A DNA stretch of 45,166 nt, taken from the NCBI GenBank assembly GCA_019347915.1, contig JAHWKL010000005.1, forward strand, positions 1 through 45,166. The letters run 5' to 3'. Both the position numbers and the translations under genes were made by a program. This stretch comes from Actinomycetota bacterium (lineage in GTDB: Bacteria; Actinomycetota; Acidimicrobiia; Acidimicrobiales; CADCSY01). Under the pieces are notes generated by a model. That model was not told the DNA's origin and did not search any database. It saw only the letters and a list, made by a program, of their open reading frames with translations. Positions 35,659-43,000 of the stretch are shown piece after piece (position 1 is the first letter of the stretch; every line of letters begins with the position of its first letter).

Positions 35659-37161
35659 GTGAGCCCCGCCCGGGCCCAGCCGGCCGGTCGCGGGCCGGCA
35701 GCCGCCGCCGCCCTCGGTGCCGGCCTGCTGCTCACCGCCGGGCTCCCCCCCTTCGGCTGGTGGCCCCTGGCGCTGGCCGGCGCCGGCATCCTGGCCGCGG
35801 TGCTGCGTTGCCAGACGCCGGCCGGGCGGCTGGCCGTCGGCGCCGCCGCCGGCGTGGGGTTCCTCGGCCCCGGCCTGCTGTGGATGACCGAGTTCCACCT
35901 GGCCGGCTTCGTGCTGGCGGTGGTGCTCCAGGTGGCGCTGTTCGCCCTGGGGCCGGCGGCGGTGCCCGGCAACCGGGGCCAGGCCCTGGCCCTGCCCGCC
36001 GCCCTCGTGCTCGTCGAGGCCTTCCGCAGCGTGTGGCCCTTCGGGGGGGTGCCCATCGCCACCCTCGCCCAGACCCAGGTCGGCGGGCCGCTGGCCTTCG
36101 CCTCCCGCCTGGGCGGCGGTCTGCTGGTGGCCGCCCTGGTGGCGGTGGCCGGCGTCGGCCTGGCCGCCCTGGGCCGGCGGGCGTGGGCGGCCGGCAGCGC
36201 CGGCGCCGCCGTGGTGGTGGCGCTGGTCGTGGCCGGGCTGGTGGCGCCCTCGGGCCGGGACGTGGGGGCCATCGACGTCGTGGTGGTCCAGGGCGGCGGG
36301 CCCCGGGGGCTGCGGGCGGTCGACAACCCGTCGGCCCGGGGCCTGCAAGCCGCCCTGGAGGCCACCGAGCAGCTCCCGCCCGGAGCCGACCTGGTGGTGT
36401 GGCCGGAGAACGCCGTCACCGTCGAGGGGGAGGTGGCCGCCTCCCCCCAGGACGAGACCGTGGGCGCCGCCGCCCGCCGCCTGGGGACGACGCTGGTGGC
36501 CGGCGTGGTCGAGCGGGAGGGTGATCGCTTCCGCAACCTGGCGGTGGCGTGGGGCCCCGACGGCCGGCTCATCGACCGCTACGAGAAGAACCAGCGGGTC
36601 CCCTTCGGCGAGTACGTGCCCTGGCGCTCGCTCGTCGGGCGCTTCGCCGACCTTCGGGTCGTCCCCCGAGACGCTCGGATCGGCGAGGGCCCGGGGCTGC
36701 TGGCCACGCCGGCCGGCGACCTCGGCGTGGTCATCTCCTACGAGGTGTTCTTCCCCCGGCGGGCCCGGGCCGCCGTCGAAGCCGGTGGCGAGGTCCTGCT
36801 GGTGCCGACCAACGCCTCGTCGTACCCGACCACGCAGATGCCGGCCCTGGAGCTGGCCGCCGCCCGGCTGCGGGCCCTGGAGACGGGGCGGGTGGTGGTG
36901 CAGGCCGCCCCCACCGGGTTCTCCGCCTTCGTGGGGCCCGACGGTGAGGTGCGCCGGCAGAGCGACCTGGGGGCGCCCGCCGTGCTCACCGCCCGGGTGG
37001 AGCGCCGCACCGGCACCACCCCGTACACGCGGGCCGGCGACATCCCCTTCGTGGCCGTGGCCGGCGCCACCCTCGCCGGCGCCTGGGCCCTCAGCCGGCG
37101 CCCACCGCCCTCAGCCCGTTCTTTGTCGGCTCACCCCCGCTCACCGAGGGCGAGCCGATAA
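35659..37161 (+). CDS. lnt: Apolipoprotein N-acyltransferase (Lnt), catalytic Cys replaced by Ser
   Basis: A 500-residue membrane enzyme that adds the third acyl chain to lipoproteins. About six N-terminal membrane segments precede a nitrilase-like domain (residues ~215-470). The catalytic Glu is Glu250 in LVVWPENAV and the Lys is Lys310 in DRYEKNQRVPFGEYVP. In E. coli the nucleophile is Cys387 in an ICYE-type motif. Here the aligned motif is VVISYEVFF with Ser360. Relatives in this lineage may share the change, but I cannot check that. If Ser360 really replaces the nucleophile, activity may be altered or lost. The downstream PTNASSYPTTQMPALEL block is otherwise typical. The last bases of the gene form the 3' arm of a 15-base hairpin. 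Confidence 0.87.
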   Translation: MSPARAQPAGRGPAAAAALGAGLLLTAGLPPFGWWPLALAGAGILAAVLRCQTPAGRLAVGAAAGVGFLGPGLLWMTEFHLAGFVLAVVLQVALFALGPAAVPGNRGQALALPAALVLVEAFRSVWPFGGVPIATLAQTQVGGPLAFASRLGGGLLVAALVAVAGVGLAALGRRAWAAGSAGAAVVVALVVAGLVAPSGRDVGAIDVVVVQGGGPRGLRAVDNPSARGLQAALEATEQLPPGADLVVWPENAVTVEGEVAASPQDETVGAAARRLGTTLVAGVVEREGDRFRNLAVAWGPDGRLIDRYEKNQRVPFGEYVPWRSLVGRFADLRVVPRDARIGEGPGLLATPAGDLGVVISYEVFFPRRARAAVEAGGEVLLVPTNASSYPTTQMPALELAAARLRALETGRVVVQAAPTGFSAFVGPDGEVRRQSDLGAPAVLTARVERRTGTTPYTRAGDIPFVAVAGATLAGAWALSRRPPPSARSLSAHPRSPRASR

Positions 37162-37166
37162 AGAAC
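37118..37166 (+). terminator. 15-base hairpin spanning the lnt stop codon
   Basis: GTTCTTTGTCGGCTC (37118-37132) pairs with GAGCCGATAAAGAAC (37152-37166); the loop is 19 bases. The only non-Watson-Crick pair is G37125-U37159, which pairs in plus-strand RNA only. U37159 is the first base of the lnt stop codon. It may end or attenuate transcription before the glycosyltransferase gene. Confidence 0.6.
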
Positions 37167-37203
37167 CAGGAAGGGAGGGGGTGGAAGTTGACCGCCGGGG
37201 ACA

Positions 37204-38514
37204 GTGAGGACAACGTTGCCGGCCATGCCCCCGCCCGCCGACGGTCCCCTTCGGATCGCCGTGCTGACGTACCGGGGCAATCCCCACTGCGGGGGCCAGG
37301 GGGTCTACGTCCGCCACCTGACCCGGGCCCTGGCCGACCTCGGCCACCACGTGGAGGTGCTGAGCGGCCCGCCCTACCCCGAGCTCGACCAGCGGGTCCG
37401 GCTCCAGCGCCTGCCCAGCCTGGACCTCTACCGCCAACCCGACCCGTTCCGGGTGCCGCGGCTCCGGGAGCTCCGTGACCGGATCGACGTGGCCGAGCTC
37501 GCCCTCATGTGCACCGCCGGCTTCCCCGAACCGCTGACCTTCAGCCTGCGGGCGCGGCGGGCGCTGGCCGCCCGCCGCCACGACTTCGACGTCGTCCACG
37601 ACAACCAGTCCCTGGGCACGGGGCTGCTCGGCATCCAGGCGCCCCCGCCCAAGGGCCTGGGCCTGCCGGTGGTGGCCACCGTCCACCATCCCATCACCGT
37701 CGACCGCCGGGTCGAGGTGGCCCATGCCCCCGACCTCCGGAGGGCGCTCAGCCTGCGGCGGTTCTACGGGTTCGGCCGGATGCAGGGGAGGGTGGCCCGG
37801 CGACTCCCCCGCATCCTCACCGTGTCCGAGTCCTCGCGGCGCGACATCGTGGCCGACCACGGCGTCGATCCGTCCGTCGTCCGGGTCGTGCCCGTCGGGG
37901 TGGACGCCGAGCGCTGGCGACCGGTCCCGTCCCGGCCCCGGGTACCGGGACGGGTGATGACCACCGCCTCGGCCGACATGTCCCTGAAGGGCCTGGCCCA
38001 TCTGCTGGAGGCCCTGGCCAAGGTGCGCACCGAGCGTCCCGACACCCATCTGGTCGTGGTGGCGACGCCGAGGCCGGCCAGCCCCGTCCTCGGCCAGGTC
38101 GAGCGACTGGGCCTCACCGACGCCGTGCACTTCGTCGGCGGCATCAGCGACGAGGAGGTCGTCGGGCGCTACGCCGAGGCCGAGGTGGCGGTGGTGCCCT
38201 CCCTCTACGAGGGGTTCTCGCTGCCGGCGGTGGAAGCCATGGCCTGCGGGGTCCCACTGGTGGTGACCACCGGCGGCGCCCTGCCCGAGGTGGTGGGGGC
38301 CGGCGGCCACACCGCCGTCCTGGTGCCGCCCGGGGACGCCGGCGCCCTGGCCGCCGCCATGCTCGGCCTGCTCGCCGATGCTCCGCTGCGGGCCCGCCTC
38401 GGTGCCGGCGGGCGCCGGCGGGCGGTCGAGCGCTTCAGCTGGCGGGCCACCGCCGAGGCCACCGCCGGCCACTACCGCGAGGTGATGGCCCTGGCCGCGG
38501 CACCCCCGTGCTGA
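37204..38514 (+). CDS. Glycosyltransferase, GT4 family
   Basis: A 436-residue GT-B glycosyltransferase. The N-terminal lobe shows RIAVLTYRGNPHCGGQGVYV, with the glycine-rich loop typical of GT4 enzymes, and the C-terminal lobe shows SLYEGFSLPAVEAMACGVP with the E-x7-E motif that grips the nucleotide sugar. The acceptor is unknown; GT4 members make envelope glycans and methylated polysaccharides. It is the first gene of an operon with a methyltransferase and an alpha/alpha-toroid protein, with overlaps of 7 and 4 bases. The GTG at 37204 overlaps a short upstream frame (37181-37207) as GTGA, and an ATG at 37225 is an alternative start. Confidence 0.9.
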   Translation: MRTTLPAMPPPADGPLRIAVLTYRGNPHCGGQGVYVRHLTRALADLGHHVEVLSGPPYPELDQRVRLQRLPSLDLYRQPDPFRVPRLRELRDRIDVAELALMCTAGFPEPLTFSLRARRALAARRHDFDVVHDNQSLGTGLLGIQAPPPKGLGLPVVATVHHPITVDRRVEVAHAPDLRRALSLRRFYGFGRMQGRVARRLPRILTVSESSRRDIVADHGVDPSVVRVVPVGVDAERWRPVPSRPRVPGRVMTTASADMSLKGLAHLLEALAKVRTERPDTHLVVVATPRPASPVLGQVERLGLTDAVHFVGGISDEEVVGRYAEAEVAVVPSLYEGFSLPAVEAMACGVPLVVTTGGALPEVVGAGGHTAVLVPPGDAGALAAAMLGLLADAPLRARLGAGGRRRAVERFSWRATAEATAGHYREVMALAAAPPC

Positions 38515-39242
38515 CCGTTCGCTACGACCGCCTGGAGCTGGCGGCCGGCGACCGGCTGCTCGACCTCGGTTGCGGTGGCGGGCGCCACGCCTTCGAGGCG
38601 GCCCGCCGGGGGGCCAGGGTGGTGGCGCTCGACACCGACCTGGGGGACCTGGCCGACGTACGGGCCCTCTTCGCCGCCATGGCCGCGGAGGGCCCCCTCA
38701 CCGCGGCGACCACCGGCGGCGACGCCCTGCGCCTCCCCTTCCCCGACGGCGCCTTCGACCGGGTGGTGGCCGCCGAGGTGCTCGAGCACATCGAGCCCGA
38801 CGGTGACGCCCTCACCGAGCTGGCCCGGGTGCTGCGGCCGGGGGGCACCATCGCCGTGACCGTCCCCGCCTGGCTGTCGGAGCGGGTGTGCTGGGCCCTG
38901 TCCGACGACTACCACGCCCCCGCCGTCGAGGGCGGCCACGTGCGGGTGTACTCGGCCCGGGTGCTCCGGCGCCGGCTGCGGGCCGCCGGGCTCGTGCCCT
39001 CGGCCAGCCACCGCGCCCACGCCCTGCACACCCCCTACTGGTGGCTGCGGTGCCTGGTCGGGCCCGCTGACGACCGTCACCCGCTCGTGCGCGCCTACCA
39101 CCGCTTCCTGGTGTGGGACATCACCGCCCGGCCCCTCGCCGTTCGGATGGCCGACGCCCTCCTGCGCCCCCTGCTGGGCAAGAGCCTGGTGGTCTACGCC
39201 CGCAAGGACCCGCCGGGCCCTAAGGACGAACCGCGCCGGTGA
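38508..39242 (+). CDS. Class I SAM-dependent methyltransferase
   Basis: A 244-residue methyltransferase. Motif I is LLDLGCGGGRHAFEAARRG, the acidic end of strand 2 is VVALDTDLGD, motif II/post-II is VVAAEVLEHIEPDGDAL and motif III starts RVLRPGGTIAVTVPAW. The C-terminal ~80 residues (from GHVRVYSARVLRRRLRAAGL) are more specific and could bind the acceptor. The target may be a sugar or lipid made by the neighbouring GT4 enzyme, by context only. The GTG start lies inside the end of the glycosyltransferase gene, and the stop overlaps the toroid gene start as GTGA. Confidence 0.9.
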   Translation: MLTVRYDRLELAAGDRLLDLGCGGGRHAFEAARRGARVVALDTDLGDLADVRALFAAMAAEGPLTAATTGGDALRLPFPDGAFDRVVAAEVLEHIEPDGDALTELARVLRPGGTIAVTVPAWLSERVCWALSDDYHAPAVEGGHVRVYSARVLRRRLRAAGLVPSASHRAHALHTPYWWLRCLVGPADDRHPLVRAYHRFLVWDITARPLAVRMADALLRPLLGKSLVVYARKDPPGPKDEPRR

Positions 39243-40279
39243 CGGCTCTGCCCGAGGTGGCCGGCGTGCTCAGCGCCGGCCAGGTCGCCGAGACGGTCGC
39301 TTCCATCGCCGCCGTGCAGCTGCGGTCGGGGATGATCCCGTGGTTCCCGGGCGGCCACGCCGATCCGTGGAACCACGTGGAGGCGGCCATGGCGCTGGCC
39401 GTGGGGGGGCTCCGGCACGAGGCCGAGGCGGCGTACGCCTGGCTGGCCCGGGAGCAGCGGCCCGACGGCGCCTGGCACCAGTACTACGTGGCCGGCGGGG
39501 TCGAGCAGGCCAAGCTCGACGCCAACGTCTGCGCCTACGTGGCCACCGGCGTGTGGCACCACTTCTGCCTCACCGGCGACCGCGGCTTCCTGGAGACGAT
39601 GTGGCCGGTGGTCGAAGGCGCCGTCGGGTTCGTGCTCGGGCTGCAGACCCGGCGGGGCGAGGTCCTCTGGGCCCGCCATGCCGACGGCCGGCCCTGGCCC
39701 TTCGCCCTGCTCACGGGGTCGGCGTCCATGTGCCACAGCCTGGGCCGGGCGCTGGCCGTCGCCCGCCACCTGGGCCACGAGCGCCCGCGGTGGGAGCACG
39801 CCCGCGCTCGGCTGGCCCACGTCGTCGCCCACGTGCCCCAGGCGTTCCTGCCCAAGGACCGCTGGGCCATGGACTGGTACTACCCGGTGCTGGCCGGCGT
39901 CGTCACCGGCGAGGCCGGCCGGGCCCGGCTGGCCGCCGGGTGGGACCGCTTCGTGATCGCCGGCGAGGGCACCCGCTGCGTCCACGACCGACCCTGGGTC
40001 ACGGCGGCGGAGACCAGCGAGTGCGCCATCGCCCACCTGGCGGCTGGCCACGACGCCCGGGCCCTGGCGCTGTTCCGCTCGGCCCAGGGGCTCCGCAGCG
40101 ACGACGGCGACTACTTCACCGGTCTGGTGCTGCCCGAGCGGGTGCACTTCCCGGGCGGCGAGCGATCGACCTACAGCGCCGCGGCGGTGGTCCTCGCCGC
40201 CGACGCCCTGTCCGGGGCCACGCCGGCGGCGGGCCTGTTCGTGGGCCGCCCGCTGCTGCCGGCGACCCTCAGCGGCTGA
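39239..40279 (+). CDS. Alpha/alpha-toroid (prenyltransferase/glucoamylase-like) protein
   Basis: A 346-residue protein built of helical repeats like those in prenyltransferase/squalene cyclase-type and GH15-type folds. Motifs: MIPWFPGGHADPWNHVEAAM, AYAWLAREQRPDGAWHQYYV, LDANVCAYVATGVWHHF and WAMDWYYPVLAGV. The helices carry paired Trp/His/Asp residues (HADPWNH, DGAWHQYY) that could form a sugar-binding groove. There is no signal peptide. I cannot say whether it is an enzyme: the squalene cyclase DxDD motif and the prenyltransferase zinc site are not evident. It is the third gene of the GT4/methyltransferase operon and may act on the same glycan. The end is a convergent junction with a very long hairpin. 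Confidence 0.72.
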   Translation: MTALPEVAGVLSAGQVAETVASIAAVQLRSGMIPWFPGGHADPWNHVEAAMALAVGGLRHEAEAAYAWLAREQRPDGAWHQYYVAGGVEQAKLDANVCAYVATGVWHHFCLTGDRGFLETMWPVVEGAVGFVLGLQTRRGEVLWARHADGRPWPFALLTGSASMCHSLGRALAVARHLGHERPRWEHARARLAHVVAHVPQAFLPKDRWAMDWYYPVLAGVVTGEAGRARLAAGWDRFVIAGEGTRCVHDRPWVTAAETSECAIAHLAAGHDARALALFRSAQGLRSDDGDYFTGLVLPERVHFPGGERSTYSAAAVVLAADALSGATPAAGLFVGRPLLPATLSG

Positions 40280-40355
40280 AAAGAAACTGCCTGGGCATCT
40301 TCACGGCCGCACTCAACTGCGGTTCTCCACTCCAAGTTGCCCAGGTAGTTTCTTT
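40280..40355. terminator. 18-base hairpin between convergent genes
   Basis: AAAGAAACTGCCTGGGCA (40280-40297) pairs with TGCCCAGGTAGTTTCTTT (40338-40355). The one exception is a G-U pair (40289-40346) that forms in plus-strand RNA only. The loop is 40 bases. The 5' end is A-rich and the 3' end T-rich, so transcripts from either side could end here. Confidence 0.75.
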
Positions 40356-40372
40356 CCGGCCGCTCAGCGGCC

Positions 40373-41017
40373 TCAGTCTCTGACCGGGGAGTCCGGAGGC
40401 CGGCGCAGCACCCGCAGCGAACCGCACGCCCCCACCTCGGCGAAGCCGTCGTCGAGTGCCCGCAGGTACACCTCGTAGGGCGGGCGCCCTCCGTCGGCCG
40501 GATCGGGGAAGACGTCGTGGACGACAAGGAGGCCGCCCGGCGCGACCAGCCCCGACCACTCGTCGTAATCGGCGTGGGCCTGGTCGTGGCCGTGGCCGCC
40601 GTCGACGAAGACCAAGGCGCACGGCGTGGACCAGTGGCGGGCCACCGTCGTCGAGTCGCCCACCACCGCCACCACGGTTGCCTCCAGGCCCGCCGACCAG
40701 ATGGTGCGGCGGAAGGCGGGGAGGGTGTCGAGGGTGCCGGTGGTGGGGTCGACGAGGGATGGGTCGTGCCACTCCCAACCGGGCTGCTGCTCCTCGGACC
40801 CGCGGTGGTGGTCGACGGCGAACACCACCGTGTGGTGCTCGGCGGCGGCGGCGGCGAGGTAGAGGGTGGACTTGCCGCACCACGAGCCGATCTCCACCAG
40901 GGGGGCGCCGGGCACGGCACGGGCGCCGTCAGTGGCGGCCCGGTACAGCGCCAGCCCCTCGTCGACGGGCATGAAACCGGGCGCCGCCTCGGCCAGCGCC
41001 CGCAGCGTGGGGTTCAG
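40373..41017 (-). CDS. Class I SAM-dependent methyltransferase (Methyltransf_24-like)
   Basis: A ~214-residue methyltransferase. The SAM motif is PLVEIGSWCGKSTLYLAAAA, strand 2 has VVFAVDHHRG and the acidic/catalytic region is CALVFVDGGHGHDQAHADYD followed by APGGLLVVHDVF. Its own ATG at 40972 would drop residues that belong to the family N-terminus (NPTLRALAEAAPGFMPVDEG). A CTG at 41017 supplies them and overlaps the gtrA stop as CTGA, so I place the start there. If CTG is not used, ATG 40972 is the start. It follows gtrA in an operon and may modify a sugar or lipid of the envelope; the acceptor is unknown. Confidence 0.85.
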   Translation of the reverse strand: MNPTLRALAEAAPGFMPVDEGLALYRAATDGARAVPGAPLVEIGSWCGKSTLYLAAAAAEHHTVVFAVDHHRGSEEQQPGWEWHDPSLVDPTTGTLDTLPAFRRTIWSAGLEATVVAVVGDSTTVARHWSTPCALVFVDGGHGHDQAHADYDEWSGLVAPGGLLVVHDVFPDPADGGRPPYEVYLRALDDGFAEVGACGSLRVLRRPPDSPVRD

Positions 41018-41466
41018 GGCGTGACCAGCTCCGAGTCTTCGCCGGGCACGTTGCTGAACAGCAGCGCGTCGAGGAAGAAGAACTTGGCCACCCACAGGAC
41101 GCCGAAGGCGGCGAGGTTGGCGCCGTTCACGACCAGGACGGCATCACTCCACTGAGCGGCGAAGTAGACGAGCAGCGTGGAGAAGGCGAGACCGAGGAAG
41201 GCAAAGGCCCAGAAGGGCACGACCTCGCGCCACACGTCGTTGCGCCCCCGCTTGCCCCACACCCAGGCGCGGTTGAGGGCGTAGGAGGGTATGGAGCCGA
41301 TGGCCACCGCCGTCACGTTGGACGGGACCGGTGCCCAGTCCAGCACACCGTTGCAGATGAACAACACGAGCTGCGACACCACCACGGCCACCGCCGACAC
41401 CAGCGAGTAGCGGACCGCCTTGCGGTCCAGCTGGGCGCGAGCAGTGGCACCCGGGGACGCACGCAT
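41014..41466 (-). CDS. GtrA-family membrane protein
   Basis: A 150-residue protein with four hydrophobic segments, the GtrA/DPMS type thought to move prenyl-linked sugars across the membrane or to anchor glycosyltransferases. Segments: YSLVSAVAVVVSQLVLFICN, NVTAVAIGSIPSYALNRAWV, FWAFAFLGLAFSTLLVYFAA and ANLAAFGVLWVAKFFFLDAL. The conserved loop NRAWVWGKRG and the final KFFFLDALLF match the family. The ATG at 41466 has a TAACCT box 6 bases upstream. The next gene in the operon is a methyltransferase, so the pair probably serves an envelope glycan. Confidence 0.9.
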   Translation of the reverse strand: MRASPGATARAQLDRKAVRYSLVSAVAVVVSQLVLFICNGVLDWAPVPSNVTAVAIGSIPSYALNRAWVWGKRGRNDVWREVVPFWAFAFLGLAFSTLLVYFAAQWSDAVLVVNGANLAAFGVLWVAKFFFLDALLFSNVPGEDSELVTP

Positions 41467-41472
41467 TCCCCG

Positions 41473-41478
41473 AGGTTA
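41473..41478 (-). promoter_or_regulatory. Leaderless-type -10 box of gtrA
   Basis: On the minus strand TAACCT (TANNNT) lies 6 bases before the ATG at 41466. Confidence 0.45.
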
Positions 41479-41567
41479 CCGCCACCAGGCGTGCCTCCAT
41501 CCAGCGGGAGCGGGGGCGGGGCGGGGGCGGGCGGGGCGGGCGGGCCATGGCGTGGGACCATCACCGG

Positions 41568-42806
41568 GTGAGCACGAGGTGGACGGTCGCCGCTGTGGTC
41601 GTCGCTCTCCTGGGTGGGGCGTGCGCCGGCGGGGACGAGCGCTCGACTGCAACCAGCCCGGAGCCGACGGGAACGGTGGCCCCCTCGCCGCCGGCGTCCC
41701 CTCCCTCCACCCCTGCGCCGGAGGGCCCGCCGGCGGACCAGGCGACGCTCGCCGAGCTCGCCGGCGTGCGCGTCCGCCTCACCGAGGTGGCCACCGTCGA
41801 CCGGCCGGTCGCCATGGCCGTGCGCCCGGGCCACGACCCGTTGTTCGTGGCCGAGCGGGGCGGCCGGGTGATGGTGATCGACGGCGGCGAGGTCCGCCCC
41901 GAGCCGCTGCTCGAGGTGGAGACCACGACCGACGGCGAGCGGGGCCTGCTGGGCCTGGCTTTCTCGCCCGGCGGCGACCGTCTCTACGTCAGCTACACCG
42001 ACGCCGAGGGCGACAGCCGGGTCGAGGAGTACCAGATGGGCGAGGGCGCCGCCGAGATGGTGCCGGGCGAGCCCCGCACCCTGCTGCACGTCGCCCAGCC
42101 CTTCTCCAACCACAACGGAGGCCACGTCGCCGTCGGCCCCGACGGCCTGCTCTACGTCGGCCTCGGTGACGGCGGTGGCGCCGGCGATCCCCGGGGCAAC
42201 GCCCAGGAAACCGAGACGCTGCTGGGCTCCATCCTGCGCATCGACCCCCTGGCGCAGCAGGGCGACGCGCCCTACGGCATCCCCGGGGACAATCCCTTCG
42301 CCGATGGCGGCGGCCGGGGTGAGATCTACGTCTACGGGCTCCGCAACCCGTGGCGGTTCTCCTTCGACCCGGCCACCGACGACCTTTGGATCGCCGACGT
42401 CGGCCAGAACGCCGTCGAGGAGGTGAACCGGCTCCCCGCCGCTTCGGCCGCCGGCGCCAACATGGGCTGGCCCGCCCTCGAGGGATCCCGCCCGTTCGAG
42501 GGCGACCCGCCACCGGACGCCGTCCCGCCCGTGTACGAGTACAACCACGACGAGGGGTTCTCGGTCACCGGAGGCTTCGTCTACCGGGGCGAGCGCATCC
42601 CCGGCCTGCGCGGCGCCTACGTCTTCGGCGACCTCGGGACCGCCCGCCTGTGGGCGCTCGGCACCGATGAGAACGGCGGCCTCGGCCGCCACGACCTCGG
42701 CGTGGGCGTCGAGGAGGGGACGCTGGCGTCGTTCGGCGAGGACGCCGACGGGGAGCTGTACGTGCTGTCGCTGGCCGGGTCGGTGCTGCGCCTGGACCCG
42801 GCGTAG
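41568..42806 (+). CDS. PQQ-dependent sugar dehydrogenase-like lipoprotein
   Basis: A ~412-residue secreted lipoprotein. The GTG at 41568 gives a clean signal peptide ending ALLGGAC with the lipidated Cys near residue 19; ATG 41547 would put a charged stretch before it. A ~45-residue Pro/Ser/Thr-rich tether leads to a beta-propeller of the glucose/sorbosone dehydrogenase family. Hallmarks are NHNGGHVAVGPDGLLYVGLG, DGGGAGDPRGNAQ, YGLRNPWRFSFDP and DVGQNAVEEVNRL, as in soluble PQQ glucose dehydrogenase. It likely oxidises a sugar outside the membrane, but substrate and the use of PQQ are inferred from the fold. It stands alone on the plus strand; about 194 bases of non-coding sequence follow. 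Confidence 0.88.
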   Translation: MSTRWTVAAVVVALLGGACAGGDERSTATSPEPTGTVAPSPPASPPSTPAPEGPPADQATLAELAGVRVRLTEVATVDRPVAMAVRPGHDPLFVAERGGRVMVIDGGEVRPEPLLEVETTTDGERGLLGLAFSPGGDRLYVSYTDAEGDSRVEEYQMGEGAAEMVPGEPRTLLHVAQPFSNHNGGHVAVGPDGLLYVGLGDGGGAGDPRGNAQETETLLGSILRIDPLAQQGDAPYGIPGDNPFADGGGRGEIYVYGLRNPWRFSFDPATDDLWIADVGQNAVEEVNRLPAASAAGANMGWPALEGSRPFEGDPPPDAVPPVYEYNHDEGFSVTGGFVYRGERIPGLRGAYVFGDLGTARLWALGTDENGGLGRHDLGVGVEEGTLASFGEDADGELYVLSLAGSVLRLDPA

Positions 42807-42969
42807 GACCCACAGACCTCGGGTCAGCATCGCCTGGACCCCGCTCTCGGTGCGGGAGCGCTGGCGGGTGGTGGCCGCCACGCCGGCATGGGGCTCCTCG
42901 CCGTGGTGACCCTCTCCCGGCGGGAGGTGGCACTGGCCGCCTGAACCGCCGCCGGATCGGCGCGGAGGC

Positions 42970-42987
42970 CCGGGCCGGTCGGCCCGG
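42970..42987. repeat. Inverted repeat before the alpha/beta hydrolase promoter
   Basis: CCGGGCC-GGTC-GGCCCGG, a perfect seven-base repeat, ends directly before the -10 box at 42988. It may be an operator or the terminator of the preceding gene. The rest of the 194-base gap (42807-43000) holds no convincing gene. Confidence 0.35.
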
Positions 42988-42993
42988 TAGGGT
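42988..42993 (+). promoter_or_regulatory. Leaderless-type -10 box of the alpha/beta hydrolase gene
   Basis: TAGGGT (TANNNT) lies 7 bases before the GTG at 43001. Confidence 0.5.
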
Positions 42994-43000
42994 CGATTCC

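Noticed and set aside
42807-43000. Possible short gene in the gap after the sugar dehydrogenase
   Set aside because: The best frame is an 18-codon ORF without a ribosome site or box; nothing supports translation.
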